From assembly GCA_015488495.1 (NCBI GenBank), contig WFNS01000098.1, forward strand, positions 1 to 41,950: 41,950 nucleotides of DNA. Reading direction: 5' to 3'. This document shows positions 10,117-23,529 of this stretch, one piece after another. Position numbers and translations under genes: made by a program. Within the stretch, counting starts at the first letter, position 1. The number at the start of each line of letters is the position of its first letter. Source of the stretch: Gammaproteobacteria bacterium (GTDB lineage Bacteria; Pseudomonadota; Gammaproteobacteria; Thiohalospirales; Thiohalospiraceae). The notes beneath the pieces were generated by a model, which was not told where the DNA came from, made no database searches, and was given only the letters and a program-made list of their open reading frames with translations.

Positions 10117-11658
10117 ATGCAACTGAATCCTGCTGAGATCAGCGAGTTAATAAAAAAGCGCATCGAAGGTTTTGATACGGTTACCGAAGCCCGTACCGAG
10201 GGTACGGTGGTGAGCCTTTCGGATGGTATTGCCCGGATTCACGGTTTGTCGGATGTGATGTCCGGCGAAATGATCGAGTTTCCAGGGGATACCTATGGGA
10301 TGGCACTGAACCTGGAGCGGGACTCCGTCGGCGCCGTTATTCTGGGCTCATACGAGCACATCTCCGAAGGAGACAGCGTAAAGTGCACCGGGCGTATCTT
10401 GGAGGTGCCCGTAGGTGAGGCCCTGCTGGGCCGCGTGGTCGATTCGCTGGGTAACCCCATCGATGGCAAAGGGCCTATCGAAGCGGAGAAGACCTCTCCC
10501 ATCGAAAAAATCGCCCCCGGCGTCATTGAGCGCCAGTCCGTGGACCAGCCGGTGCAGACCGGTCTAAAAGCGATCGATTCCATGGTGCCCATCGGCCGCG
10601 GGCAGCGCGAGCTGATCATCGGCGACCGGCAAACCGGAAAGACCGCGGTCGCGATCGATGCCATCATCAACCAGAAAGGTACTGGAATCAAATGCATCTA
10701 TGTGGCCATCGGCCAGAAGGCCTCCTCGGTGGCCGCCGTGGTGCGCAAGCTCGAAGAGCATGGCGCCATGGAACACACTATCGTTGTTGCGGCAACGGCC
10801 TCCGAGTCGGCGGCGATGCAGTATATCGCTCCCTATGCGGGTTGCTCCATGGGTGAGTATTTCCTGGAAAAAGGGGAAGATGCTCTGATCGTCTATGACG
10901 ACCTGACCAAGCAGGCTTGGGCCTATCGTCAGGTCTCGCTGTTGCTGCGTCGGCCACCGGGTCGGGAGGCCTATCCGGGCGACGTGTTCTATCTCCATTC
11001 CCGGCTGCTGGAGCGTGCGGCGCGGATCAACGCCGAGTATGTGGAGAAGTTGACCGGGGGCAAGGTAAAGGGCAAGACCGGCTCTCTCACCGCCCTGCCG
11101 ATCATCGAGACCCAGGCCGGTGACGTCTCCGCGTTCGTTCCCACCAACGTCATCTCCATCACAGATGGACAGATCTTCCTGGAGACCGACCTGTTCAATG
11201 CCGGTATCCGTCCGGCCATCAACGCCGGCCTTTCGGTGTCTCGGGTCGGGGGTGCTGCCCAGACCAAGATCATCAAGAAACTGGGCGGCGGTGTGCGACT
11301 CTCCCTGGCCCAATATCGAGAGCTGGCGGCGTTTGCCCAGTTTGCCTCTGATCTGGACGAGGCGACTCGCAAGCAGCTGGAGCGGGGGCAGCGTGTTACT
11401 GAGCTTATGAAACAGCCTCAGTATTCGCCGCTCTCTATCGCCGAGATGGCGTTCTCGCTGTTTGCCGCGGAAGAGGGTTATCTGGACGACATCGAAGTCA
11501 ACAAGGTAGTGGACTTTGAGCAGGCGTTGCACGCCTACCTCCGTTCGTCACAGAAGGATCTGCTGGACAAGATCAACGCCAGCGGTGACTACAATGACGA
11601 GATCGCCGATGCCATGCGTAAGGCGATGGATGACTTCAAAGCCAACCATACCTGGTAA
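10117..11658 (+). CDS. atpA: F0F1 ATP synthase subunit alpha
   Basis: Walker [12 protein letters not shown]; 513 aa; canonical alpha sequence. Confidence 0.99.
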   Translation: MQLNPAEISELIKKRIEGFDTVTEARTEGTVVSLSDGIARIHGLSDVMSGEMIEFPGDTYGMALNLERDSVGAVILGSYEHISEGDSVKCTGRILEVPVGEALLGRVVDSLGNPIDGKGPIEAEKTSPIEKIAPGVIERQSVDQPVQTGLKAIDSMVPIGRGQRELIIGDRQTGKTAVAIDAIINQKGTGIKCIYVAIGQKASSVAAVVRKLEEHGAMEHTIVVAATASESAAMQYIAPYAGCSMGEYFLEKGEDALIVYDDLTKQAWAYRQVSLLLRRPPGREAYPGDVFYLHSRLLERAARINAEYVEKLTGGKVKGKTGSLTALPIIETQAGDVSAFVPTNVISITDGQIFLETDLFNAGIRPAINAGLSVSRVGGAAQTKIIKKLGGGVRLSLAQYRELAAFAQFASDLDEATRKQLERGQRVTELMKQPQYSPLSIAEMAFSLFAAEEGYLDDIEVNKVVDFEQALHAYLRSSQKDLLDKINASGDYNDEIADAMRKAMDDFKANHTW

Positions 11659-11672
11659 GCGAGGCATAATCG

Positions 11673-12536
11673 ATGGCCGGTGCTAAGGAAATACGTACTC
11701 AGATAAAGAGTATCCAAAACACGCAGAAGATAACCAAGGCCATGGAAATGGTGGCGGCGAGCAAGATGCGTAAAGCGCAGGATCGGATGTTCGCTTCCCG
11801 CCCCTATGCCGAAAAGATCCGTAATGTCATTGGTCATCTGGCAAATGCTCATCCCGAGTATCAGCACCCTTTTCTGATCGAAAGAGAGGAGGTGAAGCGG
11901 GTTGGATTTATCCTCATCTCCACTGATCGTGGTCTTTGCGGCGGGCTCAATGTCAACCTGTTCCGGGTCGCGGTCAAGGCGATGAAGGAGTGGAGTGACA
12001 AAGGGGTCGAGGTCGATGTTTGTGTGATCGGCAACAAGGGTCTGGGTTTTATCAAACGCCTGGGTGCCAATATCGTCAGCGAGGTGACCCATCTGGGCGA
12101 CCAGCCGAATCTGACGGACCTCATCGGTACGGTGAAGGTGATGCTGGATGCCTACTATGAGGGCCGGATCGACCGGCTGATGTTGCTGCAGAACAGCTTC
12201 GTCAACACCATGACCCAAAAGCCCGAAGTGCGTCAGCTGCTTCCGATAGAGGCTGCGGATGACGAGGAACTGAAACACCACTGGGACTATCTCTATGAGC
12301 CGGACGCCAAGGAGGTGCTCGACGGGTTATTGATGCGCTTCATTGAATCCCAGGTTTACCAAGGGGTGGTGGAAAATATCGCTTGTGAAATGGCAGCGCG
12401 GATGGTGGCTATGAAGAGCGCGTCCGACAATGCGGGTGAGCTGATCAAGGATCTGCAGCTGGTTTACAACAAGGCCCGTCAGGCGGCCATCACGCAGGAG
12501 CTGTCCGAGATTGTTGGCGGTGCGGCAGCTGTATAG
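11673..12536 (+). CDS. atpG: F0F1 ATP synthase subunit gamma
   Basis: [36 protein letters not shown] and C-terminal [19 protein letters not shown]. Confidence 0.99.
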   Translation: MAGAKEIRTQIKSIQNTQKITKAMEMVAASKMRKAQDRMFASRPYAEKIRNVIGHLANAHPEYQHPFLIEREEVKRVGFILISTDRGLCGGLNVNLFRVAVKAMKEWSDKGVEVDVCVIGNKGLGFIKRLGANIVSEVTHLGDQPNLTDLIGTVKVMLDAYYEGRIDRLMLLQNSFVNTMTQKPEVRQLLPIEAADDEELKHHWDYLYEPDAKEVLDGLLMRFIESQVYQGVVENIACEMAARMVAMKSASDNAGELIKDLQLVYNKARQAAITQELSEIVGGAAAV

Positions 12537-13982
<1,446 letters not shown>

Positions 13983-14006
13983 CCTTTACGAGGTCAGGAG
14001 TAATAT

Positions 14007-14429
14007 ATGGCTATGACCATGCACGTCGATATCGTCAGTGCCGAGCGGGAGATCTTCTCCGGCCCTGCCGAATTCCTGGTCGCTCCTGCGGAGATGGGGG
14101 AGGTGGGTGTCATGCCCCGTCACGCCCCCTTCCTCTCCACCTTGCAGGCTGGCGAGGTGAAGGTGACCACCAGCGAAGGAGAGGAGTCCTATTACATCTC
14201 CGGTGGTATGCTGGAGGTACAGCCGCACACGGTTACCATTCTTTCCGATACGGCATTGCGGGCCAAGGATCTCGACGAAGCCGCGGCCCTGGAGGCGAAG
14301 GCGCGGGCCGAGCAGGCACTGAAGGATCGCAAGAGCGATATCGATTATGCCAAGGCTCAGGCGGAGCTTGCCGACGCAGTGGCTCAGCTGCATACTATTC
14401 AGCGTCTTCGGAAACGTATGGGCGGGTGA
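14007..14429 (+). CDS. atpC: F0F1 ATP synthase subunit epsilon
   Basis: [42 protein letters not shown]. Confidence 0.98.
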   Translation: MAMTMHVDIVSAEREIFSGPAEFLVAPAEMGEVGVMPRHAPFLSTLQAGEVKVTTSEGEESYYISGGMLEVQPHTVTILSDTALRAKDLDEAAALEAKARAEQALKDRKSDIDYAKAQAELADAVAQLHTIQRLRKRMGG

Positions 14430-14449
14430 TAATGCTCATTGTTGCCAGA

Positions 14450-14478
14450 AAAAAAGGGTGATTTATCACCCTTTTTTT
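14450..14478 (+). terminator. Rho-independent terminator of atp operon (symmetric A/T flanks, possibly bidirectional)
   Basis: AAAAAAGGGTGATttATCACCCTTTTTTT. Confidence 0.92.
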
Positions 14479-14863
14479 GCGTCTTCTGGCAGGTGGCGGC
14501 GGAAAAAAAAAGCTTTTGCAGTTTCAGTGGAGATGTCTACGAAAGCCGACGTCGTACGCTATTATTGCCCCGGCACACGACGGCCTCTCTTCCAAATCAA
14601 ATTATCAGGGGGTCAGGAACAGGCTGGTCCTGAAACTCTGAATGCGATATATATATTGCTGCCGGGCTAACAATAAAGATTTAGGCCGGGTTTTTTCCAT
14701 CTGGTCTGTTCTCTTTCATCGGTATTCTTGATTCCGGGGTTTCGGTTTATCACCCCGGCCGCCCAATAACCTTGAAAAGGTGGTGGTTATCTTCGGAAGA
14801 CGGACGGTCGAAGGCCGCTGCGAGGGGGAAGCGTTGGGTGGTGTTGCTTCGGCGGGGGGAGTG

Positions 14864-16162
14864 ATGAAGAAAACAAAATGGGAGCTTATCGTTCGAGGGG
14901 AGGTGCAGGACGGCTTTTCTGTCAATGAGGTAAAGAGCTCTTTTCTGAGATTGAGTCGTCTGCCGCCCGAAAGGGTTGATGCTCTGTTTCGGGAGAGGAA
15001 AGCGCTTCGCAAGCGCAATCTGGATGAAAACCAGGCCAGATTGCAGGCTGAAATCCTGCGGCGAAAAGGGCTGGTCTGTAGTTTGCGGCGGGTTGGGGAT
15101 GCGGAAAATGCAGCGCCTACCGTTGTCAAAAGTGGCATTCGTCAACCCGTTTCTCCGAGGGCGGCCGCACCTCACAGCAAGATATTCTCCTCTGTGCAAG
15201 GCAGGCGGCAACTTCGGTTTTCCTTTCTGTTTTTGGGCACCACAAGAGAGTTTTTTCCAATCGGAATCGTCAATCTGTTATTGACCATTGTGACCGCCGG
15301 TCTCTATCTGCCTTGCGCTCGCGTGAGAACTCTTCGTTATCTTTATACCAAGACGCACCTGGACGGAAACAGCTTCTCTTTTCTGGGCCAACCGCTGGAG
15401 CTGTTGAAGATCTGCCTTATACCAATGGTGTTCTTGATGAGTGCCTTGTTGGTGGCCTGGTTTCATCTGCTGTCGGGAGTGCTTCTCCTGGGACTGCTGG
15501 CTCTTCTGTTTCCATGGTTCAAATTGAGGTTACTACGCTTCGATGCGGAAAATAGTTTTTTTCGTGACATCCCCTTCGAATTTACCGGTGATGTCAGGGG
15601 TGCCTACGTTGCATACCTGCTCTGGCCAGTGTTGGTATTGCTTAGTGCAGGACTGCTCTATCCCCAAATGGTATATCAGCAAAAACGCTATTTTTTTGGC
15701 GGTTTGCGTTTCGGGAAGTTTCCCTTTCGGTTTGCGCTGAAAGCCGCTATCCTCTGGCGCCTCCATCTGCTTGCGATCGGATTCATTGCTGCAGCTGTGT
15801 CGATTGCGCAGTTGATAGTGATGGTTGCTCCCAAGCTGGTTTTTCCCTGGATCGGGCTGTGTATGGTTCTCATTGGTGCGTTTGTCTCTGTCAGGCAGAG
15901 CAATGCCGTGCTCAGCGCCGTGAGTGTGGCACAGTACCGTCTGCAGAGAAGATTTACCGTGGCCTCATGGCTTTGGTTGCAATTGAGCAATATCGCAGTG
16001 GCACTTTTTTCACTGGGATTGTTGCTTCCTTGGGCCTGTATTCGCGCAGCTCAATATCGATTACGCCACACCAGCTTGGTGGGCAAGCCGGAACAGCTTG
16101 CCAGCCGCCGGTCCAGGTGTCCTGCCACTTGTGAAAAGGAGCTTGCTCCGGTGGCCGATTAA
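14864..16162 (+). CDS. DUF898 (YjgN-like) multi-pass membrane protein with an N-terminal soluble domain
   Basis: N-terminal MKKTKWELIVRGEVQDGFSVNEVKSSFLRLSRLPPERVDALF; DUF898-like repeats (FLGTTREFFPIGIVNLLLTIVTAGLYLPCARVRTLRYLYTKTHLDGNSFSFLG). ORF opens at 14780; a GTG/ATG start near 14861/14864 is likely. Confidence 0.85.
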   Translation: MKKTKWELIVRGEVQDGFSVNEVKSSFLRLSRLPPERVDALFRERKALRKRNLDENQARLQAEILRRKGLVCSLRRVGDAENAAPTVVKSGIRQPVSPRAAAPHSKIFSSVQGRRQLRFSFLFLGTTREFFPIGIVNLLLTIVTAGLYLPCARVRTLRYLYTKTHLDGNSFSFLGQPLELLKICLIPMVFLMSALLVAWFHLLSGVLLLGLLALLFPWFKLRLLRFDAENSFFRDIPFEFTGDVRGAYVAYLLWPVLVLLSAGLLYPQMVYQQKRYFFGGLRFGKFPFRFALKAAILWRLHLLAIGFIAAAVSIAQLIVMVAPKLVFPWIGLCMVLIGAFVSVRQSNAVLSAVSVAQYRLQRRFTVASWLWLQLSNIAVALFSLGLLLPWACIRAAQYRLRHTSLVGKPEQLASRRSRCPATCEKELAPVAD

Positions 16163-16210
16163 TCCAGCAACGATGTGTATGGTATGGCGCTCAGCCGTAG
16201 ATGTCTGCGG

Positions 16211-16909
16211 TTATTCATCAATGACGTCTCCGGGCAAGGGGGTTTTATAGGAATCATAAGCCGCCTGGAACCCATGTACGGTGCGGGCAAACGATCTCCC
16301 CCATCGCTTGGTGTGGCAGGTAAGGCACATTCTTTTCAAAATTCTAGGGTTGTCTGTGCCAGCCAGGAATCCCCCCTTGATCTCTTTTTTGTTTCCCCTT
16401 TTTTCGCTTCGTTTCATCATACTGATGCCGGGGATACCAAACCCTTTCTCTTTTGCCTGACGCTTTACATGGACGCTGCCAGGGCCGTGGCATCCCTCAC
16501 ACTGCACGCCAACCAGCTCCGGAGTGGTGCTGAAATCAGTAAAGCCGGTTTCCACGTTGTACCCGGTAGTGTGACAGCCGAGACAGCGGCTGTTTTTTTC
16601 ATAACCTGTGGCGAGTAAACGTTCATAGGTGTAAACATGGGGGTCTTTCATCCTCCCGACGAAAAACTCCCTATGACAAAGACGGCACTTCTTGTTAGAG
16701 ACGTAATAGTAATCCCCGGAATTCATCGCCCTTTCATAAGCCCGATCTCCAAGCGCCTTGCGCAATGGATTGAGAGTGGGCGATGGATCCCTCAATTCCT
16801 CCTGGATACGATTTTCTTTCCCTGACAGTGGTTGTGCCATCAAGAGGCAGAAAAAACAGAGAAGCGGCGCGGCAAGCAGGCTTGCCGGGTTGTTGTGTTG
16901 AACCTTCAT
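16211..16909 (-). CDS. Periplasmic multiheme (tetraheme) cytochrome c, cytochrome c554-like
   Basis: Signal peptide MKVQHNNPASLLAAPLLCFFCLLMAQPLSG; four CXXCH motifs (CRLCH, CLGCH, CEGCH, CLTCH). Confidence 0.9.
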   Translation of the reverse strand: MKVQHNNPASLLAAPLLCFFCLLMAQPLSGKENRIQEELRDPSPTLNPLRKALGDRAYERAMNSGDYYYVSNKKCRLCHREFFVGRMKDPHVYTYERLLATGYEKNSRCLGCHTTGYNVETGFTDFSTTPELVGVQCEGCHGPGSVHVKRQAKEKGFGIPGISMMKRSEKRGNKKEIKGGFLAGTDNPRILKRMCLTCHTKRWGRSFARTVHGFQAAYDSYKTPLPGDVIDE

Positions 16910-17038
16910 GGTTTTTGTCCCTGCGCCCGTAAGCCCTACAATTTGTAGGTCTATCAATAAGATACGTTACCCGCTCACAGTATAGCGAATATCTCCGGCG
17001 TTTGCGAAGGGTGAGGCAGCGGCAGGGACGGTTGCGGG

Positions 17039-17848
17039 TCAGGCGACAGAGGAGCCAAACAGCTCAGAGAGTTTCTCCCCCGGGTTCTCGGCCCTCATGA
17101 ATGATTCCCCCACGAGAAAGGCGTCAACCCCGTTGTCACGCATCAAGTTGACATCTTCGGCGGTATGGATGGCGCTCTCCGTGACCACCAGATGGTGAGG
17201 GGAGAGCAGGGGCAGCAGCCTCAAGGTGGTTTCCAGCGATGTTTCGAAGGTGTGGAGATCGCGGTTGTTGATCCCCAACAGGGTGATTTCGAGCGGCAAG
17301 ACCCGCTCCAGCTCCTCTCTGTCATGGACCTCCACCAGCACGTCCATGTTCAATTGATGCGCCAGGGTGGAGAATTCGGCAAGCTGGGCGTCACTCAAGG
17401 CGGCGACGATGAGCAGGATGCAGTCCGCCCCCAGGGTCCTGGATTCGTAGATCTGGTAGGGGTCGATGATGAAATCCTTGCGCAGGACCGGTAACGTACT
17501 GGCGGATTTGGCCTGCTGCAGATATTCGCCGCTGCCTTGAAAGAAGTCCCGGTCGGTGAGTACCGAGAGGCAGGTGGCCCCTCCCCTTTCATAGCTGCTG
17601 GCGATCTCCGCCGGATGAAATGCCTCCCGGATCACTCCCTTGCTGGGCGAAGCTTTCTTGATCTCCGCGATTACCGCGGGTTGCCCGGATTCGATCCGCT
17701 GGCGGATGGCATCAGCAAACCGGCGGGGCGGGGGTGTGACTGCACACCGCTCGATGAGCTCTTCCTGGCTCACCATATTGCGGCTCTCGGCGATCTCCTC
17801 CGCCTTCCGGCGCAGGATGCGAAGCAGGATATCAGACGGTCTTCCCAT
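17039..17848 (-). CDS. trpC: Indole-3-glycerol phosphate synthase
   Basis: [46 protein letters not shown]; conserved C-terminus. Confidence 0.98.
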   Translation of the reverse strand: MGRPSDILLRILRRKAEEIAESRNMVSQEELIERCAVTPPPRRFADAIRQRIESGQPAVIAEIKKASPSKGVIREAFHPAEIASSYERGGATCLSVLTDRDFFQGSGEYLQQAKSASTLPVLRKDFIIDPYQIYESRTLGADCILLIVAALSDAQLAEFSTLAHQLNMDVLVEVHDREELERVLPLEITLLGINNRDLHTFETSLETTLRLLPLLSPHHLVVTESAIHTAEDVNLMRDNGVDAFLVGESFMRAENPGEKLSELFGSSVA

Positions 17849-18864
17849 CAGAAGCTGTTACTGAATTGAACCAGGGACTCCAGCCGTTTGCGAGCGGTTC
17901 CCCTGGCCAGCACCTCCCGGGCCTTCTCCACCCCCTCACTCAAGGTCCCGGCCAGACCGGCCACGTAGATGGCTGCGCCGCTGTTCAGGACAACGATGTC
18001 CCGGGCCGGGCCGGGTTTATCATCCAGCACCTGGCGCATCATCTCCAGGCTCCGCCCAGGTCGATCGACCACCAGACTGTCCAATGGCGCCCGTCGGAGG
18101 CCGAACTGTTCTGGCGTGATCTCCATATGACGGAGTTCACCATCCTTCAATTCCACCAGATGGGTCGGCCCGGAGATGGTGATCTCGTCCAGGCCATCCT
18201 CTGCATGCACGGCCAGGACGTGGTGACTGCCCAGGCGACCCAGCACCTCTGCCAGTGGTTCCAGCCATTTTTCGTCGAACACGCCTAGCAGCTGCCGCTT
18301 CGCCCCGGCGGGGTTGGTCAGCGGTCCCAGCACGTTGAACAGGGTCCGAACTCCAATCTCGCGACGAGGGCCGATGACATGTTTCATGGCGCCATGGTGT
18401 TTGGGGGCGAACATGAAACCCACCCCAATCCGTTCGATACATTGCGCCACCTGCTCCGGGGTCAGGTCCAGATTGACCCCCGCTGTCTCCAGTACATCGG
18501 CACTTCCCGATTTGCTCGAAATGGAGCGATTGCCATGTTTGGCGACGTGCCCCCCGGCCGCAGCGACCACGAAAGCGCTGGTGGTGGAGATGTTGAAGGT
18601 AGAGGCGCCATCCCCCCCCGTGCCACAGGTATCCACCAGATGTGGAACATCCACCTTCACGGGGGTGACCAGCTCGCGCATCACCGAGGCGGCTGCGGAG
18701 ATCTCCTCCACCGTTTCCCCTTTCATGCGCAGCCCGATGAGGAAGGCGCCGATCTGGGCGTCGGTGGCCTTCCCTTCCATCAGCAGGTGCATCACCTGTG
18801 CCATCTCGGTTCCGGTCAGATCACGGAATTCGGCCACGCCTCGTATTGCCGATTGCATGCTCAT
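17848..18864 (-). CDS. trpD: Anthranilate phosphoribosyltransferase
   Basis: [51 protein letters not shown]; 1-nt overlap with trpC. Confidence 0.98.
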   Translation of the reverse strand: MSMQSAIRGVAEFRDLTGTEMAQVMHLLMEGKATDAQIGAFLIGLRMKGETVEEISAAASVMRELVTPVKVDVPHLVDTCGTGGDGASTFNISTTSAFVVAAAGGHVAKHGNRSISSKSGSADVLETAGVNLDLTPEQVAQCIERIGVGFMFAPKHHGAMKHVIGPRREIGVRTLFNVLGPLTNPAGAKRQLLGVFDEKWLEPLAEVLGRLGSHHVLAVHAEDGLDEITISGPTHLVELKDGELRHMEITPEQFGLRRAPLDSLVVDRPGRSLEMMRQVLDDKPGPARDIVVLNSGAAIYVAGLAGTLSEGVEKAREVLARGTARKRLESLVQFSNSF

Positions 18865-19156
18865 GGTCGTCTATGTTTATGTCTCAGCTGAGGAGGGGGT
18901 GAGAGGAGGAATTTCCCGCCCCTCGCAACCGGCCCCTGCGTCAACATCTGTCCGCTTGTGAGCCGCCCCGGTGTCGAGTACCAAGTATAATGAAATTATG
19001 CCTTCCCAGGAACTTTTTCCCCGGGATCCGGTTTATTGATAGCTAATATCGTTTGACTGGCGAGAGGGTTGTCGATAAAATCCCCCGGTTCAGGTGATTG
19101 GAAATCCGCTGCCGGATGGGTGAGGCGGACAGAATTTTTTTGTGGAGACGAAGAGC

Positions 19157-19471
19157 ATGTACGCGGTAATTCAAACCGGTGGCAAGCAGTACAAGGTCAG
19201 CGAAGGCTCGGTCCTCAAGGTGGAGAAGCTGGGGCTCGACGAGGGCGCCAGTGTCGAGTTCGACAAGGTGCTGATGGTTGCCGACGGTGACGAGGTCAAG
19301 GTAGGTTCTCCCTATGTGGATGGCAGCAAGGTCACCGCAACGGTCACTGCGGTGGGTCGCCATAAAAAGATCAAGATCGTCAAGTTTCGCCGGCGCAAGC
19401 ACCATCGCAAGCAGATGGGGCACCGTCAGCACTTTACCGAAGTGAAGATTACCGGCATCAGTGCAGGCTGA
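19157..19471 (+). CDS. rplU: 50S ribosomal protein L21
   Basis: [38 protein letters not shown]. Confidence 0.98.
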   Translation: MYAVIQTGGKQYKVSEGSVLKVEKLGLDEGASVEFDKVLMVADGDEVKVGSPYVDGSKVTATVTAVGRHKKIKIVKFRRRKHHRKQMGHRQHFTEVKITGISAG

Positions 19472-19503
19472 CGACGGGACACTATTGAGAGAGGCTTCGA
19501 TAG

Positions 19504-19761
19504 ATGGCACACAAGAAAGCAGCGGGCAGCTCCCGCAACGGTCGTGATTCAGAGTCCAAACGTCTTGGGGTGAAGCGGTTTGGTGGTCAGGCGGTGAAGG
19601 CCGGTAACATTCTGGTGCGGCAACGGGGCACCCATTTCCATCCGGGAGTGAACGTGGGGATCGGCAAGGATCACACCCTGTTTGCCTTGGCGGAGGGTGA
19701 GGTTCGCTTCGAAACCAAGGGTCCGAAGAAGCGCCGGTTCGTGAGCGTCGTGACCGGATAA
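19504..19761 (+). CDS. rpmA: 50S ribosomal protein L27
   Basis: [29 protein letters not shown]. Confidence 0.99.
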   Translation: MAHKKAAGSSRNGRDSESKRLGVKRFGGQAVKAGNILVRQRGTHFHPGVNVGIGKDHTLFALAEGEVRFETKGPKKRRFVSVVTG

Positions 19762-19789
19762 ACGGTCGGCCTGCCGTACCATTTGCAGG

Positions 19790-19822
19790 AAAGCCCCGCT
19801 CGGTATCGGCGGGGCTTTTTTC
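19790..19822 (+). terminator. Rho-independent terminator after rpmA
   Basis: AAAGCCCCGCtcggtatcGGCGGGGCTTTTTT. Confidence 0.9.
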
Positions 19823-19846
19823 GTTGGGATTTGCCCCAATAGTTGA

Positions 19847-21992
<2,146 letters not shown>

Positions 21993-21993
21993 C

Positions 21994-23529
21994 GTGATTC
22001 TGGGGAGCAGGATGGGCCCGGCCGGCGCCCACGATACGACCCTCTACTGGGCGGCGTCGCTCATCACCCTGGGGGTGGTGGCCAACGCTTGGGCCTGGCT
22101 CACCATCGGCGCCCTGCCCGATGAGGCCTACTACTGGGTCTGGTCGCAGCGCCTGCAGTGGGGATATTTCGACCACCCGCCTTTGGTGGCCTGGCTGATC
22201 CGCCCGTTCACCGCCCTGTTCGGCGATTCCATCGTGGCCATCCGCCTGCCCGCGGTGCTCGCCTGGCTGGTGAGCGGCTGGCTGGCCTACCATCTCGCCT
22301 CCCGAATCTACCGTCAGCCCCGGGCCGGCATGCTGGCCCTGCTGGTGTGGACCAGCCTCCCCATCGTGCAGGCAGGATTCCATGTGGTGACACCCGACAC
22401 CCCCCTGGTGTTGTTCGGCTGGCTGAGCTACTACTTCGTCTGGCGGGCGGTGGATCGTCGTTCCATGGCGGACTGGCTGCTCACCGGCCTCTGCACTGGG
22501 CTTGCGCTGCTGGGGAAGTACCCCGGCGTCTTGTTGTTCGGTGTGTTCTTTCTGGCGCTCCTTTCCTGCCGCGAGGGGCGGCGGGAGCTGAGCACGCTGG
22601 GCCCCTGGCTGGCGGCGGCGATCGCGGCGCTGATGTTCCTGCCGGTGGTTTGGTGGAACAGCCAGCACGACTGGATATCCTTTGCGTTTCAGCTGGGCCA
22701 CGGGGTCCAGAGTCGGCTCGTCGATCCCTGGCGGATGTTCTCCATCTTCCTCGGCGGGCAGCTTGGCGTGGTGTTGCCGTGGACCTTTTTCGCCATGCTC
22801 TACGCCAGCCTGCGTCCTGCCCGCTGGGGGTTGCCGGCGGGGTCGTTCGTCTCCCGGCTGCTGGTGATCGGGTTCTGGTTGCCTCTGCTGCTGTTTGGCG
22901 GCGCCGGGCTCACCGCCAAGGCGGAGGCCAACTGGCCCTTGCTGGCCTATCTGCCCGGCTGCCTCTTGCTGGCGGGGGCGCTGTCGCGCTGGCTCTATCC
23001 CGGCGGGCATCCCCGAAAAGGGGCGATCGCTGTCGTGAGCGTGGCCTATCTGGTCGCTTTGTTGCTGGTGAACGGTATCCGGTTTCCCTGGTGGCTGGAG
23101 CAGGCGGGGGTATCGCTACCGCCGCAGCGGACCCAGCTGAGCCAGAGCTACGGCTGGGCAGAGGTGGGGCGCGACCTGAAACGGCTGCTCGCGACGGATT
23201 TCCCGGAGCGGCGGTGCCGCGTGATGGGCGCGAGCCACCAGGAGACCGCCATGCTGGCGCTGTTGCTGGGGGATGCCACCGCTGCGGTCGCCTCCCCGCA
23301 TGCCCGGTTCAGCCAGTACACGCTCTGGGCGCGGGAGGGCATCGATTCCGGCATGCCTTGTCTCTATGTCCGCCAGTTCGATCGGGCCGAACAGATCGTG
23401 CGACGGGTGGATCTCGGGCCGCTGGGCCACTGGCGCAGGATTTACCTGCTGGAGCTGCACAACCCGGATCTCACCGAGCGCTGGTTCGGTTTCTTCGTGC
23501 CTGAGGTTCCCGCCCCCGGCGGAACATGA
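21994..23529 (+). CDS. GT39/GT83-like (ArnT/PMT fold) membrane glycosyltransferase
   Basis: GALPDEAYYWVWSQRLQWGYFDHPPLVAWLIR (DE...DHPP motif), many TM segments; GTG or later ATG start. Confidence 0.88.
   Translation: MILGSRMGPAGAHDTTLYWAASLITLGVVANAWAWLTIGALPDEAYYWVWSQRLQWGYFDHPPLVAWLIRPFTALFGDSIVAIRLPAVLAWLVSGWLAYHLASRIYRQPRAGMLALLVWTSLPIVQAGFHVVTPDTPLVLFGWLSYYFVWRAVDRRSMADWLLTGLCTGLALLGKYPGVLLFGVFFLALLSCREGRRELSTLGPWLAAAIAALMFLPVVWWNSQHDWISFAFQLGHGVQSRLVDPWRMFSIFLGGQLGVVLPWTFFAMLYASLRPARWGLPAGSFVSRLLVIGFWLPLLLFGGAGLTAKAEANWPLLAYLPGCLLLAGALSRWLYPGGHPRKGAIAVVSVAYLVALLLVNGIRFPWWLEQAGVSLPPQRTQLSQSYGWAEVGRDLKRLLATDFPERRCRVMGASHQETAMLALLLGDATAAVASPHARFSQYTLWAREGIDSGMPCLYVRQFDRAEQIVRRVDLGPLGHWRRIYLLELHNPDLTERWFGFFVPEVPAPGGT

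Noticed and set aside
22158-23504. 448-aa plus-strand ORF in alternate frame
   Set aside because: Overlaps the glycosyltransferase; Pro/Arg/Gly/Ala-rich shadow frame.
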